DNA from: Chrysomallon squamiferum
Lineage: Eukaryota; Mollusca; Gastropoda; Neomphalida; Peltospiridae
Direction of reading: 5' to 3'
NCBI GenBank assembly: GCA_012295275.1
Contig: CM022677.1
Coordinates: 28,065,548 to 28,120,547, forward strand
Length of the DNA: 55,000 nt
The position numbers and the translations under genes were made by a program. The notes beneath the pieces were generated by a model. The model was given only the letters and a program-made list of their open reading frames with translations, was not told the DNA's origin and made no database searches. This document shows, in pieces, positions 37,396-51,040 of this stretch; positions within the stretch are counted from its first letter, which is position 1; each line of letters opens with the position of its first letter.

Positions 37396-37875
37396 GATAA
37401 TTTTATGTCTCCAGTCACTGCAGCTTTCATGATTTCCTCCGGCAAACTAATTATAAATGCAGACATAAAACTGGTTATAAATCTTTGAAAAGAATAGTCT
37501 AAGTAATTTATTGTTTTACACTTGGCATTTGAGGGTATTTTATTTTAATATGCAGTCTGCCTGAGTGAAATCTGACAGCGAAGTGAAACATTTCATCTTT
37601 CATAACTGATACCTGATGTATATGCATATCATTATTGTTATAAGTATCTATTATATATATTATTTATATTTTTAAATAATATAATTTAAATAGTTCTTGG
37701 ACATGCCTGATATAACTGGAAGAAAAAACCCAGCTGCCTTTATTCGATAGGTTACTATTATTAGTTAGTAGAACTGATTAGTTACTTTTATTAATAGAAA
37801 GAATTAACATAATTGACAGGTTATTTTTATAACAAATAGAAAGATATCAGTGATGTCAGTATTACAGTCCACTGA
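37396..37875. other. Unique AT-rich spacer
   Basis: No feature recognised. Confidence 0.65.
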
Positions 37876-37879
37876 TGAG

Positions 37880-38768
37880 ACCTGAACCTGTGTACCGCAG
37901 CACTTCAGTGTGTACCACTGCACTTCAGTGTGTACCACAGCACTTCAGTGTGTACCACAACACTTCAGTGTGTACCACTGCACTTCAGTGTGTACCACAG
38001 CACTTCAGTGTGTACTACAACACTTCAGTGTGTACCACAGCACTTCAGTGTGTACCACAGCACTTCAGTGTGTACCACAGCACTTCACTGTGTACTACAA
38101 CACTTCAGTGTGTACTACAACACTTCAGTGTGTACCACAGCACTTCAGTGTGTACCACTGCACTTCACTGTGTATCACTGCACTTCAGTGTGTACCACAG
38201 CACTTCAGTGTGTACCACAGCACTTTAGTGTGAACCACAGCACTTTAGTGTGAACCACAGCACTTCAGTGTGTACTACAGCACTTCACTGTGTACCACAG
38301 CACTTCAGTGTGAACCACTGCACTTCAGTGTGAACCACAGCACTTTAGTGTGAACCACAGCACTTCAGTGTGTACCACAGCACTTCAGTGTGTACCACAG
38401 CACTTCAGTGTGAACCACAGCACTTCAGTGTGTACTACAGCACTTCAGTGTGTACCACAGCACTTTAGTGTGTACCACAGCACTTCAGTGTGTACCACAG
38501 CACTTCAGTGTGTACCATAGCACTTCAGTGTGAACCACAGCACTTCAGTGTGTACCACAGCACTTCAGTGTGTACCACTGCACTTCACTGTGTACCACTG
38601 CACTTCAGTGTGTACCACAGCACTTCAGTGTGAACCACTGCACTTCAGTGTGTACCACAGCACTTCAGTGTGAACCACAGCACTTCAGTGTGTACCACAG
38701 CACTTCAGTGTGTACCACAGCACTTCAGTGTGAACCACAGCACTTCAGTGTGTACCACAGCACTTCAG
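37880..38768. repeat. 20-bp array, about 44 copies without indels
   Basis: Unit cacttcagtgtgtaccacag in strict 20-bp register for nearly 890 bp, with only point variants (CTG for CAG, GAACC for GTACC, TTTAG for TTCAG). All three plus-strand frames stay open over parts of it. Confidence 0.97.
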
Positions 38769-39235
38769 ATTAGTCTGAATGTAGTATTCATCATTCTATC
38801 AATTAGTCTGAATGTAGTATTCATCATTCTATCAAATTAGTCTGAATGTAGTATTCATCATTCTATCAATTAGTCTGAATGTAGTATTCATCATTCTATC
38901 AATAGTCTGAATGTAGTATTCATCATTCTACCAAATTAGTCTGAATGTAGTAGTCATCATTCTATCAAATTAGTCTGAATGTAGTAGTCATCATTCTATC
39001 AAATTAGTCTGAATGTAGTATTCATCATTCTATCAAATTAGTCTGAATGAAGTATTCATCATTCTATCAAATTAGTCTGAATGTAGTATCATCATTCTAT
39101 CAAATTAGTCTGAATGAAGTATTCATCATTCTATCAAATTAGTCTGAATGTAGTAGTCATCATTCTATCAAATTAGTCTGAATGAAGTAGTCATCATTCT
39201 ATCAAATTAGTCTGAATGAAGTATATTCATCACCT
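38769..39235. repeat. ~34-bp array
   Basis: About 14 units of aattagtctgaatgtagtat plus tcatcattctatca. It follows the 20-bp array with no spacer. Confidence 0.95.
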
Positions 39236-39710
39236 ACCAAATTCTGGGAGGATGTAATCACGAATCTGTCTCAAAGATGGTGAAAGGCAGTCAAACAAAA
39301 CGGCCTACATAAGACAGTTGAAATATCTAAATATCATCTGTTTAAAAAATTGCTATGAACTTTCATTTCACACTCAACATTTTAAAACATCACAATCTGT
39401 GTTTGAGAGATGTCCTGCTTTTTCTGAAAGTTAAAAGCTTTTTAACACCTGAACCACAAACGTACCTGTCTTTTTTCACCTGACTGCGTTAGCTGATTAG
39501 CTAAAAAGATGATGATGAAGAAGAACACACACAACTTTCTTAACTTCAAATTAACCTGACTTCAGACACACCCCATACAGAGAAGGCTTTTAGTGTCTAA
39601 CACACTCAAATCTAAATCATTTGTTGAAGCTTTTAATCAGCATAAAAATTAAGAATGAAATATTTATGTGTCAGAAAAATATTTTAATTTGAAAAATGCT
39701 AAATAACCTT
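39236..39710. other. Unique sequence
   Basis: No feature recognised. Confidence 0.65.
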
Positions 39711-40665
39711 GATACACAGACAGACATACAGATAGATGATAAAGTAAATAGATAGGCAGAGAGACAGATAAAGAGACATACACAGATAAAGTAAACAGAT
39801 AAAGTAAACAGACAGACATACAGATAGATGATAAAGTAAATAGGTAAGCAGAGAGACAGATAAAGAGACATACATAGATAAAGTAAACAGACAGACATAC
39901 AGATAGATGATAAAGTAAATAGGCAGAGAGACATATAAAGAGACATATGTAGATAAAGTAAATAGATAAAGTAAACAGAAACAAAGTAAACAGACAGACA
40001 TACAGATAGATGATAAAGTAAATAGATAGGCAGAGAGACAGATAAAGAGACAGGCATAGATAAAGTAAACAGACACACAAAGTAAACAGACAGACATACA
40101 GATAGATAAAGTAAAACAGACAGACATAAAGATAAAGTAAACAGACAGACAGACAGAAATGATAAACAGACAGATAAAGTAAACAGACAGACATACAGAT
40201 AGATAATAAATAAATAGGCAGAGAGACAGATAAAGAGACAGGCATAGATAAAGTAAACAGAGAGACAGACAGACAGACATGGATAGATAAAGTAAAAACA
40301 GACAGATAAAGAAATACAAACAGACAAACAAAAGACAAACAGACAGACATACAGATAGATGATAAAGTAAATAGATAGAGAGAGACAGATAAAGAGACAG
40401 ATAAAGTAAACAGACATACAGATGATGATAAAAGTAAAAGTAAACAGATAAACAGACACATAGATAAATAAACAGACATACAGATATATGATAAAGTAAA
40501 AAATAGAGAGAGACAGATAAAGAGAGACAGATAAAGAAACAGACATACAGATAAATGATAAAGTAAATAAAGATAAAAACAAACAGATAAAGTAAACAGA
40601 CACACAAAGTAAACAGACAGACATACAGATAGATGATAAAGTAAATAGATAGGCAGAGACAGATA
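39711..40665. repeat. GATA/GACA-like satellite
   Basis: Mixed units of cagacatacagatagatgat, aaagtaaacaga and ggcagagagacagata, with imperfect higher-order repetition. Long Leu/Tyr/Cys minus-strand frames are artefacts. Confidence 0.95.
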
Positions 40666-40936
40666 ACTAACAAAGAAAATTCTTAAAATCTTATTTACCA
40701 GAACATGATGACTTTAGATGGAGAAATAAAAAGATCAAAACAGAATTTAAATAAAATAAAAAGTAAAAGAATAATAAGACTTGTCAGAATTGCTTGAAAT
40801 TGGTTGAATCGTTTGCTGAGAAAATGAAATAAAAATAAAAATTAATAAATTTAAATAAAATATAAATAACAGTTGTCAGTTTTTTTTATTTTGAAATACA
40901 AGGGAACCTTTTTCTGGAGAATAAGAAATCTGTTTG

Positions 40937-40974
<38 letters not shown>

Positions 40975-42240
40975 ACTAAATTGTCTGGATTTTGTAACAT
41001 TATATATCAAGCCAGAACAAAAAAAAAAAAAAAAAAATATAATAAAAATAAATGAAAAATAAAATAAAAATAAGAACTAAAATAAACAAAACCTGAGATA
41101 ACACAAGAAATAAATGTGAATTTTTCTTCTTAATGTTTCTATAACTGACAAAATAGATGAGAATACCATTTGTAAACATGTATTTTTCATTTTTTTTCTT
41201 TTTAATATATTGTATCTTTATCACAAATATTTTGTAACAACAAATAAAAAAACCCAAAATCGAGGTTAACCAGTTTACATGTAAATAGAACTTTTCTCTT
41301 TGTGCTGAAAAAACGTATAACCGAGCAAATTACGTGAGTGAGTGATTGAATAAAAAGACAAAATAAATGGGATTGAGAGATGAAGAATCTGATTACGCTA
41401 TGAATGTCAAACGCTTCTAGCCATTCTGTCGCCAGCTGCTGTAAAAATAGAACACAGATAACTCCGTGTGGTATGCCTCTAGTTTCTTTCTCACAGTAAA
41501 AAATAAAACAAAAATAATAATCTGACTGGATCGCTAGTAACAGCAAAGTAAATGGCTGAAAAATAAATTGGATAGAAATGATGGTAATAAAATAATAAGA
41601 AATTTTTTAAAAATATAAATATTCTAGTAAAAGAGAATATAAAAATAAATAAAATGATAAAATACATCTCTCTCTCTCTCTCTCTCTCCCCCCTTGTAAT
41701 ATATATATATATATATATATATTTTTTCCAGATACAGTAATAATAACTAGATCCATTTTCTCCCAATGTATGATAAAGAGTAAATTGTTTTAAAAGCATG
41801 AGGTTGTTAAACTGTTGTAAATAATTGGTATGTAGATATTCAGATAGTGTGGTCTGTTTTGTGTCTGTTAAACTATACTGACAATGATGTATCTTCTTAT
41901 CTCTGTTCACATGCCTCTCCCTGTAAAACTGACAAGTTAAAAAAAATAAAAAAATAAAAAAATAAAAATAAAAATAAAAAGAACTGGAACAAAGAATCTC
42001 AACCCCAGACATTTGGATATCTACCACACACAAATTTGTGAAAGGTAAAAAAAAAATTAAAAAAAAAAAAAAATTCAGGAGTTTACTGTTAAATGACAGA
42101 GAACACTGGTTAGAAATGGAAATATTTCAAACAAAGGAAAGTTAATGTTATAACTGTCTCACTTGATTCTGTTCACTTTGTAAATTAACCATCACTCTTT
42201 GGGTACATTTTATAGCATATTATTATTGTTGTTGTTGTAG
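40666..42240. other. AT-rich unique sequence with short microsatellites
   Basis: Contains (CA)n at 40,938-40,972, A-runs at 41,020 and 42,050, (CT)n at 41,668 and (TA)n at 41,698-41,720. No gene seen. Confidence 0.7.
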
Positions 42241-42422
42241 TTGTTATTACTGTTTTGTTATTTCACACACGCACATACACAGTATTATTATTATTATTAT
42301 ACACACAGATATACAGACACACACGCACAAAATTTGTTTATGTTTATTATTGTTATTATTATTTCACACATTCATTATTATTATTATTACAACACTCATA
42401 CACACACACACACATACACACA
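42241..42422. repeat. (ATT)n/(CA)n compound
   Basis: Two copies of a TATTATTAT block followed by ACACACAGATA- or ACACACATACA-type tracts. Confidence 0.9.
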
Positions 42423-42614
42423 TAAAATCATTTTTGGTGTTTGTTTATAAGTAAGTTCTGAAATAGTAGGAATACCTATACAAAGATAAAGAACATGTGG
42501 CTGCCATATTGAAAACAGAGTTGTAAATGAAAACAGAAAATAATGTGACAAATGAGAAGAGATGTAGGAGGAATTTACAAGTAATGTAGAGGAAGTCTTT
42601 CTTATTTTTATATT

Positions 42615-44440
42615 CACAACCAATCAGTGTTAATATCCGTGTACTACACAAACTGTTTTTACATGACTCAGTGTTAATATCCGTGTACTACACAAACTGT
42701 TTTTACATGACTCAGTGTTAATATCCATGTACTTCACAAACTGTTTTTACATGACTCAGTGTTAACATCTGTGTACTACACAAACTGTTTTTACATGACT
42801 CAGTGTTAATATCCGTGTACTTCACAAACTGTTTTTACATGACTCAAAATCAGTGTTAATATCCATGTACTTCACAAACTGTTTTTACATGACTCAAAAT
42901 CTGTGTTAATATCCGTGTACTACACAACTGTTTTTATATGACTCAAAATCTGTGTTAATATCCGTGTACTGCACAACTGTTTTTATATGACTCAAAATCT
43001 GTATTAATATCCGTGTACTATACAAACTGTTTTTACATGACTCAAAATCAGTGTTAATATCCATGTACTATACAAACTGTTTTACATGACTCAAAATCAG
43101 TGTTAATATCCGTGTACTATACAAACTGTTTTTACATGACTCAGTGTTAACATCCGTGTACTTCACAAACTGTTTTTACATGACTCAGTGTTAATATCCG
43201 TGTACTTCACAAACTGTTTTTACATGACTCAGTTACTTCACAAACTGTTTTACATGACTCAGTGTTAACATCCGTGTACTTCACAAACTGTTTTTACATG
43301 ACTCAAAATCCTGTTCACAAACTGTTTTTACATGACTCAGTGTTAATATCCGTGTACTACACAACTGTTTTTACATGACTCAGTGTTAATATCCGTGTAC
43401 TTCACAAACTGTTTTTACATGACTCAGTGTTAATATCCGTGTACTACACAACTGTTTTTACATGACTCAGTGTTAATATCCGTGTACTTCACAAACTGTT
43501 TTTACATGACTCAGTGTTAACATCCGTGTACTACACAAACTGTTTTTACATGACTCAGTGTTAACATCCGTGTACTTCACAAACTGTTTTTACATGACTC
43601 AAAATCTGTTAATATCCGTGTACTTCACAACTGTTTTTACATGACTCAGTGTTAATATCCATGTACTTTACAAACTGTTTTTACATGACTCAGTGTTAAT
43701 ATCCATGTACTTCACAAACTGTTTTTACATGACTCAGTGTTAATATCCATGTACTACACAAACTGTTTTTACATGACTCAGTGTTAATATCCGTGTACTA
43801 CACAAACTGTTTTTACATGACTCAAAAGTGTTAATATCCGTGTACTACACAACTGTTTTTACATGACTCAGTGTTAATATCCGTGTACTACACAAACTGT
43901 TTTTTTACTCAAAATCAGTGTTAATATCCGTGTACTTCACAAACTGTTTTTACATGACTCAGTGTTAATATCCGTGTACTACACAAACTGTTTTTACATG
44001 ACTCAGTGTTAATATCCGTGTACTACACAAACTGTTTTTACATGACTCAGTGTTAATATCCGTGTACTTCACAAACTGTTTTTACATGACTCAGTGTTAA
44101 TATCCGTGTACTTCACAAACTGTTTTTACATGACTCAGTGTTAATATCCGTGTACTTCACAAACTGTTTTTACATGACTCAGTGTTAATATCCGTGTACT
44201 TCACAAACTGTTTTTACATGACTCAAAATCTGTGTTAATATCCATGTACTACACAAACTGTTTTTATATGACTCAAAATCAGTGTGAATATCCGTGTACT
44301 ACACAACTGTTTTTATATGACTCAAAATTTGTGTTAATATCCATGTACTACACAAACTGTTTTTACATGACTCAAAATCTGTGTTAAGATCCATGAAAAC
44401 ACAAACTGTTTTTACATGACTCAAAATCTGTGTTAAGAGA
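42615..44440. repeat. 44-bp array, about 1.8 kb
   Basis: About 40 units of gtgttaatatccgtgtactt, cacaaactgttttt and acatgactca, with CAAAATC and TACACA variants. Ends gradually. Confidence 0.96.
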
Positions 44441-44645
44441 AAACAACTGCAGCAGAAGAGCAAGAGAGAGACTGGTATATAGAACAACACATTTACTTCT
44501 ATCTATATCAGTGTTAACTGATGTAAATTTAGTTTGTGATCACAAGCAATATCATATTAGTACTTGTTTTTACTTTATACAGTAATTTCCAACCTAGAAT
44601 TTATGAGACTTGTGAAAAGTCTTTAGCATAAGGGAGTTTCTATAT

Positions 44646-44750
44646 GTGTGTGTGTATGTGTATGTATGTGTGTGTTGGTGTACGTGTATGTGTATATGTG
44701 TGTGTGTTTATATGTGTGTGTGTATGCGTATATGTGTGTGTTTGTGTGTG

Positions 44751-44785
<35 letters not shown>
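44646..44785. repeat. TG-rich tract
   Basis: GTGTATG units ending in pure TG. Confidence 0.95.
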
Positions 44786-47700
44786 AAGGATCTTTTACCA
44801 CATTTTTCCATAAAACATTTATCAAATATATTTTCTTAAATAAAGAAAAATGAAAACAATTTTCTTTAGTTAAAATATAACAGAATCGTGGTATTTAGGA
44901 AAAAACAAGAACTGTGAAATAATGTCTTTCTTAGTTTGTTTCAGTTAGAATTCAATCTGTCTGCATCATCCCAGCTGACTGCCTCAGTTCAAATCTGACA
45001 AACATTAATAACACAACTTACCACATGACCAAGCAGAACTCCAACAAAATGTGTCTTCTCTAACCAGCTTTGCAAGAAGATGAACCTCTTTGTGATTTAT
45101 ATAATAATTAACTGAGCAGAACTCCTTCAATCCAACAAAATGTGTCTTCTCTAACCAGCTTTGCAAGAATTATTAAATAATAATTAACTAACCAAGGAAA
45201 AGCCTGAGGTATTGATTTAGTTTATTCCAGAAAAAGAACAAGAAAAGAAGAAGAAATTTTAATATGACCAAATGTTTCATCTCTGAAGTTTAATACTGGT
45301 TTGTTATAGTGTATCATATTTGTCTTTATGTAATAACATACTAAGCACAATCTGAAATAGCATACTGCAGAAATAAGACCAAATATTAAGAAATCTTTGT
45401 ATGCCAGAAAATGAATCATCTCTAATATTATTATGTTGGCACATTAATGAATCATATACTTCTTTATGTATTAAAAACAGATTCATCACATTCCAGAACA
45501 AAGAATGAAAATGTAGTAAGAAAACTTTGTACGCAAGTTAATTCGCATTATTTAATAATTATACACTTGGCAGACAGTTTATCAGTTGTAGAATATTTCT
45601 CTATATGTATATTCTCTATATAAAAACAACTCTAGCTACAAAAAAAAATGTTAATTTTATAGATGTAATTTATAAATTATATGTCACTATGAAAGACAAG
45701 TATATTTCTCTCTATATATATCCTGACAGAGTTTTTTCTAAAAACAATACTTCTGTAGTGTTACAGAATGAATTCATAATTTCATGTGTGCTCTGCTAAG
45801 GGATGACAAAAAGTTTCATCTGCACAGATGATTGGTTCATTTTCTTACGAAGAATCCTATTTTTAAGATGAGGATATTTCATATAGAAGTGGCAACGGAA
45901 TTTTGGCTATGTACTTATTATAACTTATTCGGTGAGTTAATTAGTACGTTCATACCTGTTTACATGTCTAAAGTTATCTCAGGAACTAGACATGAATGAT
46001 ACTATTAGTAATATGTTCATACCTGTTTACATGTCTAAAGTCATCTCAGGAACTAGACATGAATGATACTATTAGTAAATGATGCTTTGAGGATGAAATT
46101 CCAGATAAAATCATCAACTTCAACTTACCTACAAAAGAAAAAATATAAAGATATTTATTATAAAAATTTAAACAACTTCAAATTTTCTAATTATTTATAT
46201 CACTATCAAAGTAAATATAGAATTTTTTGAAAAAAATAATTTTACATAATATAACAATAAAAAAATATAAATATGCAAAATGAACGTTTTGAAAAAATAG
46301 ACAAACACTTATAAAAACAGACAGATCAATGAAATAAACTATATAAAAGCAACTGCAGCTACAGAAAACATGTTAATTTTAAAATATCTACTGAAATCAA
46401 TTTTAATTAAAATGATAATTAATTAAATAATTATAAATAAGAATACAAAACTTCATTATATATGTATGAAATAACAGTTACCATTATTTATTATTATTAT
46501 TATCATTACTTTATCATTATAATTTTTATCATTCTGTGGGTTTCTTTTTTTTTTTTTGTGTGTGTGTGTGTGTGTGTGTCTGTGTGTCTGCATGTTTAAA
46601 TTATTAGTATTTATTCACTATCACCTGCATACACTACTTTATCATTGTTGAAACATTTTACATGTAACTGTGTGTTTTCTACAAAAGATTAACAAAATCT
46701 GTTTCACAGGTGGACACAGATAACATGTTTTGTCCTGTGCAAGGAATTTCATTTATTTCTAAGTCAAGCATGAAATAGGAAATTATTTCTTTAAACATCA
46801 GTGAAGAGTACAGAATGTTTAACCTCGTTTTTCCCAATCTTGTCACTTGTCACTTGTACAAAGACATCAGATTTTCTGCTTCATTTATCAAAAACCAACT
46901 CACTTCATTTTCTTCATTCAAACATTGCAGTAAAATTTTGAAAGTTTTACTGTGTATTGTGAAATAGAAAGTTATATAAATACTAAGTAGTGGGTATTGA
47001 ATAGTTTAGTCCTAACTAGTTAAGGTAATAATAACAGACAGTAAAAAAAAAACATGTTTGAAAAGCACAGAAAGCATGTAATAATAAACAAGAAGAAAAG
47101 CTTAGAAACTTAAAAACGTGGTTTAAAAACTTTCAGAATATTTAGCTGCAGAGAATGATTACATACACGCCATGTCATAAACAGGAAAAAAGCTGGTGAT
47201 AAATCTGCTGTGATATTAACTTTTTTCTGATAGACAGGAAATTTGGCCAGAATGTACCCAGCAGACACACACACACACACAGATATTGGAGAAACATCTG
47301 TAGAAAATTTAATTTTAAAGTATTTATCTGATGTGAGAGAGTTCGTCTGAATCAATGCTTATCAAATTCGTGTCAAATGAGCTGTCTTCAAGTACTCTGA
47401 GCATTGTGCTGAATGATGCACGAAGGTGTTTTTCAGATCACAGGTCATGATATAAACCAGATTCATGATTAAATTAATTATTGTTTAAAACAAGTGTGTT
47501 CTGTTCTGAACTGTTTTGAAACTCTCTGCAAGTTTTAGAAAATATATCTAAATTAGTTTAAAATATTTATTTTTAATTCTTAAAATTTAAATCACGTTTC
47601 CGTATTAATAATATTATTATTAATATTACAATTATTATTAATTGCTGTTGTTGTTGCTGTTGTAGGCATGCATGTAAAAACCTTACAAAATAATAACAAG

Positions 47701-47800
47701 TTAATAAAATTCCTGGTTTAATTAAAAAAATGTGAGTCACTCTATAAAAATCAGTCACATCTGTGGTCAAGATTGATATCTTTCAGAAAAGCTATTTTTA
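44786..47800. other. AT-rich unique sequence with two short duplications
   Basis: A ~45-bp duplication (aacaaaatgtgtcttctcta) at 45,043 and 45,134, and a ~64-bp duplication (acctgtttacatgtctaaag) at 45,952 and 46,020. (TG)n at 46,557-46,590. No gene seen. Confidence 0.7.
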
Positions 47801-47806
47801 TCTCTT

Positions 47807-47819
47807 TGACCTGTGACCT
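47807..47819. promoter_or_regulatory. Perfect DR1 nuclear-receptor site
   Basis: TGACCTGTGACCT is two consensus TGACCT half-sites separated by one base, the DR1 arrangement used by RXR heterodimers, HNF4 and COUP-TF. A reversed CCAAT box (cattggctgg) lies about 75 bp to the right. Function is inferred. Confidence 0.4.
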
Positions 47820-48394
47820 CTCACTCATCTAGACTGCACGCTTAACATGTGCATGCAGCAATCACAGTATCTAATCTGCAAAATCTCAATTCTCATTGGC
47901 TGGTTACTGTTGGCATGGTGATAGCAGCCATATTTCATGCTGACTGTCAAAATGAGACATGTGGCAATCCCATCAAAACAAAAACAGGAATGTTCAGTTA
48001 GTCTGACGTTTTATTTACAATTGTTCTCTTCTCTATTTTTATCTTAGGCTTTTTTTTAAATTTCCCTTCTTCGTAACTTTTTTCTTCTTTTTTTTCCAAT
48101 TTTGGCTTCTATTTCCCATTTTCTAATGGATTTTTTAAACCCTTTTATTTCCTGTTTTTTTATGGTGAAGATTTTTTTTTAATTAATTTTTTTTTTTTTT
48201 TTCCCTTCTGAATGTGAAAGTGCAGTGACTCAGGGCCAAATCCAGACTGTGTCTGGGGGTGAGGTGATGTCTGCACCACGCATCCATCTCGACACTGGTA
48301 ATCACTGAAGTGTGAAATCACTAAATTAAACATTTTCTCAAGCTGGGACTGCACGAAGCCTGCTTTTCTTCTTTCATTTCTATCAGCTTTTTTT

Positions 48395-48418
48395 TTTTTT
48401 TTTTTTTTGCTCAATTCC
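48395..48418. repeat. Poly(T) tracts
   Basis: Several T-runs between 48,050 and 48,420, the longest here. Confidence 0.9.
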
Positions 48419-48439
48419 ATTTTCATTATTAATATCACA

Positions 48440-48720
48440 TTAATATTACTACTACTATCGTAACTATCACAGCTACCACTATTATTTTTACTATTACTAC
48501 TACTACTACTACTACTATTACTTCTACTACAACTACCACTATTACTACTACTACTAATACTACTACTAATACTACTACTACCATTACTACTACTACTACT
48601 ACTACTACTACTATTACTACTACTACTATTACTACTACTACTACTACTACTATTATTACTACTACTACTACTAATACTATTATTACTACTACTACTACTA
48701 CTAGTACTACTACTACTACT
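48440..48720. repeat. (TAC)n microsatellite
   Basis: TAC/ATT triplets; the minus-strand serine-rich frame is an artefact. Confidence 0.96.
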
Positions 48721-49149
48721 CAAATTTCATGAAGCAGCAAGAATAAATTACCTGCGATTCAAAAGCGTAACAAGTGAATCTGACAGATCAAAGATTTCAA
48801 TGGCATGTCTTGGTTGACCGATTCTCAACAGAATCACTCAACCATTGCACATAGGTGCGTAAGTGTAGTAAGTGAAAACTCAGTTACTTTGTTCACTGAG
48901 AAACAGAGCTGGATTCAGTATACAAACTAAGTTTAATGTACTCACTTAAAGAAAGGTAATACTTTGAAAAAAGTAAACATATCTTTATGTTTTGAGTAGA
49001 AAAGTGTTTGACAAGGTTAAAAGTACTTGACATGTTCATAAAGTGAGAGCACAGACTGTCAGTATTTCAGTTCTGTAATATTAATACAGTGTTTGAATGA
49101 ATGCATGTACATATAGTGTATTTCATGAAACATTTTTTATGATATGGAC
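48721..49149. other. Unique sequence
   Basis: No feature recognised. Confidence 0.65.
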
Positions 49150-49205
49150 ATATATATATATATATATATATATAGATAACAAGATTTCTGTGATAAACTA
49201 AGTCA

Positions 49206-49285
<80 letters not shown>
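49150..49285. repeat. (TA)n and (GA)n microsatellites
   Basis: TA at 49,150-49,174 and GA at 49,208-49,284. Confidence 0.97.
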
Positions 49286-49288
<3 letters not shown>

Positions 49289-50545
49289 ATTATTTTTAAA
49301 CTCAGACAACGATTTGATGAAAAAGAAAGAATATAGAGGAAAAATAAAAGAGAAAAGAAATAAGGACAAAAACAGAATAACTAATAAAAGAAAAAGAAAA
49401 GTTAGAGCCAGATTTGAAAGGATTATCCAGAGATAAACACAAAGAGTGAAAACATCAGATAAACACAGAAAAAGAGAAAGAGATAAAGGACAAGATCATT
49501 TCAAAACAAATACAAACAAAAATGTAAAGTTTAATATTACTGTTTTAAAACAGACACATACAAACAACAATGTAAAGTTTAATATTACTGTTTTAATCTC
49601 CTGAGAGTCATCAGTTATTAGAGCACTGTTTGTTATGTCAAACAAACATATCAGATCTGTGTAGAGTCTTTTCAAAACATTCTGAAGCGACACTGCATTT
49701 CAAGTGTGACATTTTGTAATCATTACAGCGTGTAACTTGACTACACTTGACTACACTTTGTCTGACAGTACTAAGGTCCGAAGAGGAAGAATAGTGTTAA
49801 TATTCTGTTTTGTTTCTCTGGGTTTTTCTCTCTGCTTTCTGACTGTTGTTATTTGTTATTTTGATGTTTTTCTCTCTGCTTTCTGACTGTTGTTATTTGT
49901 TATTTTGATCTTTTTATCTGCTTTTATTATTGTCTATGTTGCTGTTAGTACTATCACTACAACATATTTGTTATATTTCTAATTATTCTTGTCTCCTTGT
50001 TGCTCTCACTATTATTATTAACTGAAAATTACAACACTCTTTTAATAATTCAACTGAATTAACAAGAGTATGTTTTAGCTAGTTTTAAATACCACATAAA
50101 TATCACATTACATTTTAAACAAAGATACACTGTCAAAAAATAGAAAATATATGTTAACAAAGACACACACGCTATTATAACAATAATCTAAAATATCACA
50201 TTAGATATTAAACAATATATGGATAATACCCAAATACCCATTGTATACTGAATATTACATGTAAAGTATTGTATCACAGATCAGTGTAACAGTACACAGT
50301 GGACCACTTGTTACTTGATTTATACAGACAACCACCACAAGATCAATGACGAGGTATCAGTGTCACTGTGACAGATCACTAATCACTATATATATGTGTG
50401 TTCAGCATGACATGTGTCACTTTATCTTTGTCACATAAGCAGCTGTCATTATCAAGTTAACAATACATTTGTTATCTGAATGTACCTGTGTGTCTGTTTA
50501 TTGTGAAACAGAGAACAGTTTATTTAGTATCTTTGTAGCATTTAG
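49286..50545. other. Unique sequence with two short duplications
   Basis: About 50-bp duplication (aatgtaaagtttaatattac) at 49,520 and 49,569, and about 48-bp duplication (tctctgctttctgactgttg) at 49,828 and 49,872. No gene seen. Confidence 0.7.
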
Positions 50546-50581
<36 letters not shown>

Positions 50582-50953
50582 TATATTTTTGTTTGTTTAT
50601 TACTGATTTTAATAATAATAATAATAATAATAGTAGTAATAGTTTTAGTTGTAGTAGTGGTAATAACAGTAGCAACAACAGCAGCAGTAGTAGTAGTAAT
50701 TATAACAATTAGTATTATAGTTAGTAATAATGGCAACACATCCAGTATAGAAGTAGTAGTTGTACAAGTAACATGAATAGTTGCAACAATGTAACAGCAG
50801 TTTAACAATGGTTGTAATAGTGGTAAAATCAATAGTGGTAAAATCAATAGTAGTAAAATCAATAGTAGTAAAATCAATAGTAGTAAAAATGATAATATTG
50901 TAAATTTTAGTAATGTAGTAATATTAATATCATAATGTGGTGATAGTAATAGC

Positions 50954-50984
<31 letters not shown>

Positions 50985-51040
50985 ATAGTAGTAGTAGCAG
51001 TAGTAGCAGTAGTAATTATAATAGTATCAATTACTACTAT
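50546..51040. repeat. ATT and TAG/TAA triplet tracts
   Basis: (ATT)n at 50,546-50,580, then imperfect TAATAG/TAGTAG to 51,040, including a 17-bp unit (tagtaaaatcaatagta). Confidence 0.92.

Noticed and set aside
37875-38253. Three overlapping plus-strand ORFs of about 107-117 aa
   Set aside because: All three frames of a 20-bp repeat are open, which is expected from the repeat and not evidence of coding.
39664-40673. Three 313-324-aa hydrophobic minus-strand ORFs
   Set aside because: Translation of GATA/GACA-like repeats; three frames open at once.
44940-45010. Possible tRNA-derived SINE (agttcaaatctg resembles a B box)
   Set aside because: No convincing A box, tail or second copy in the window.
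48160-48723. 187-aa minus-strand ORF with a non-repetitive C-terminus
   Set aside because: The N-terminal two thirds is a TAC microsatellite and poly(T); the short unique end has no recognisable family match and no splice support.
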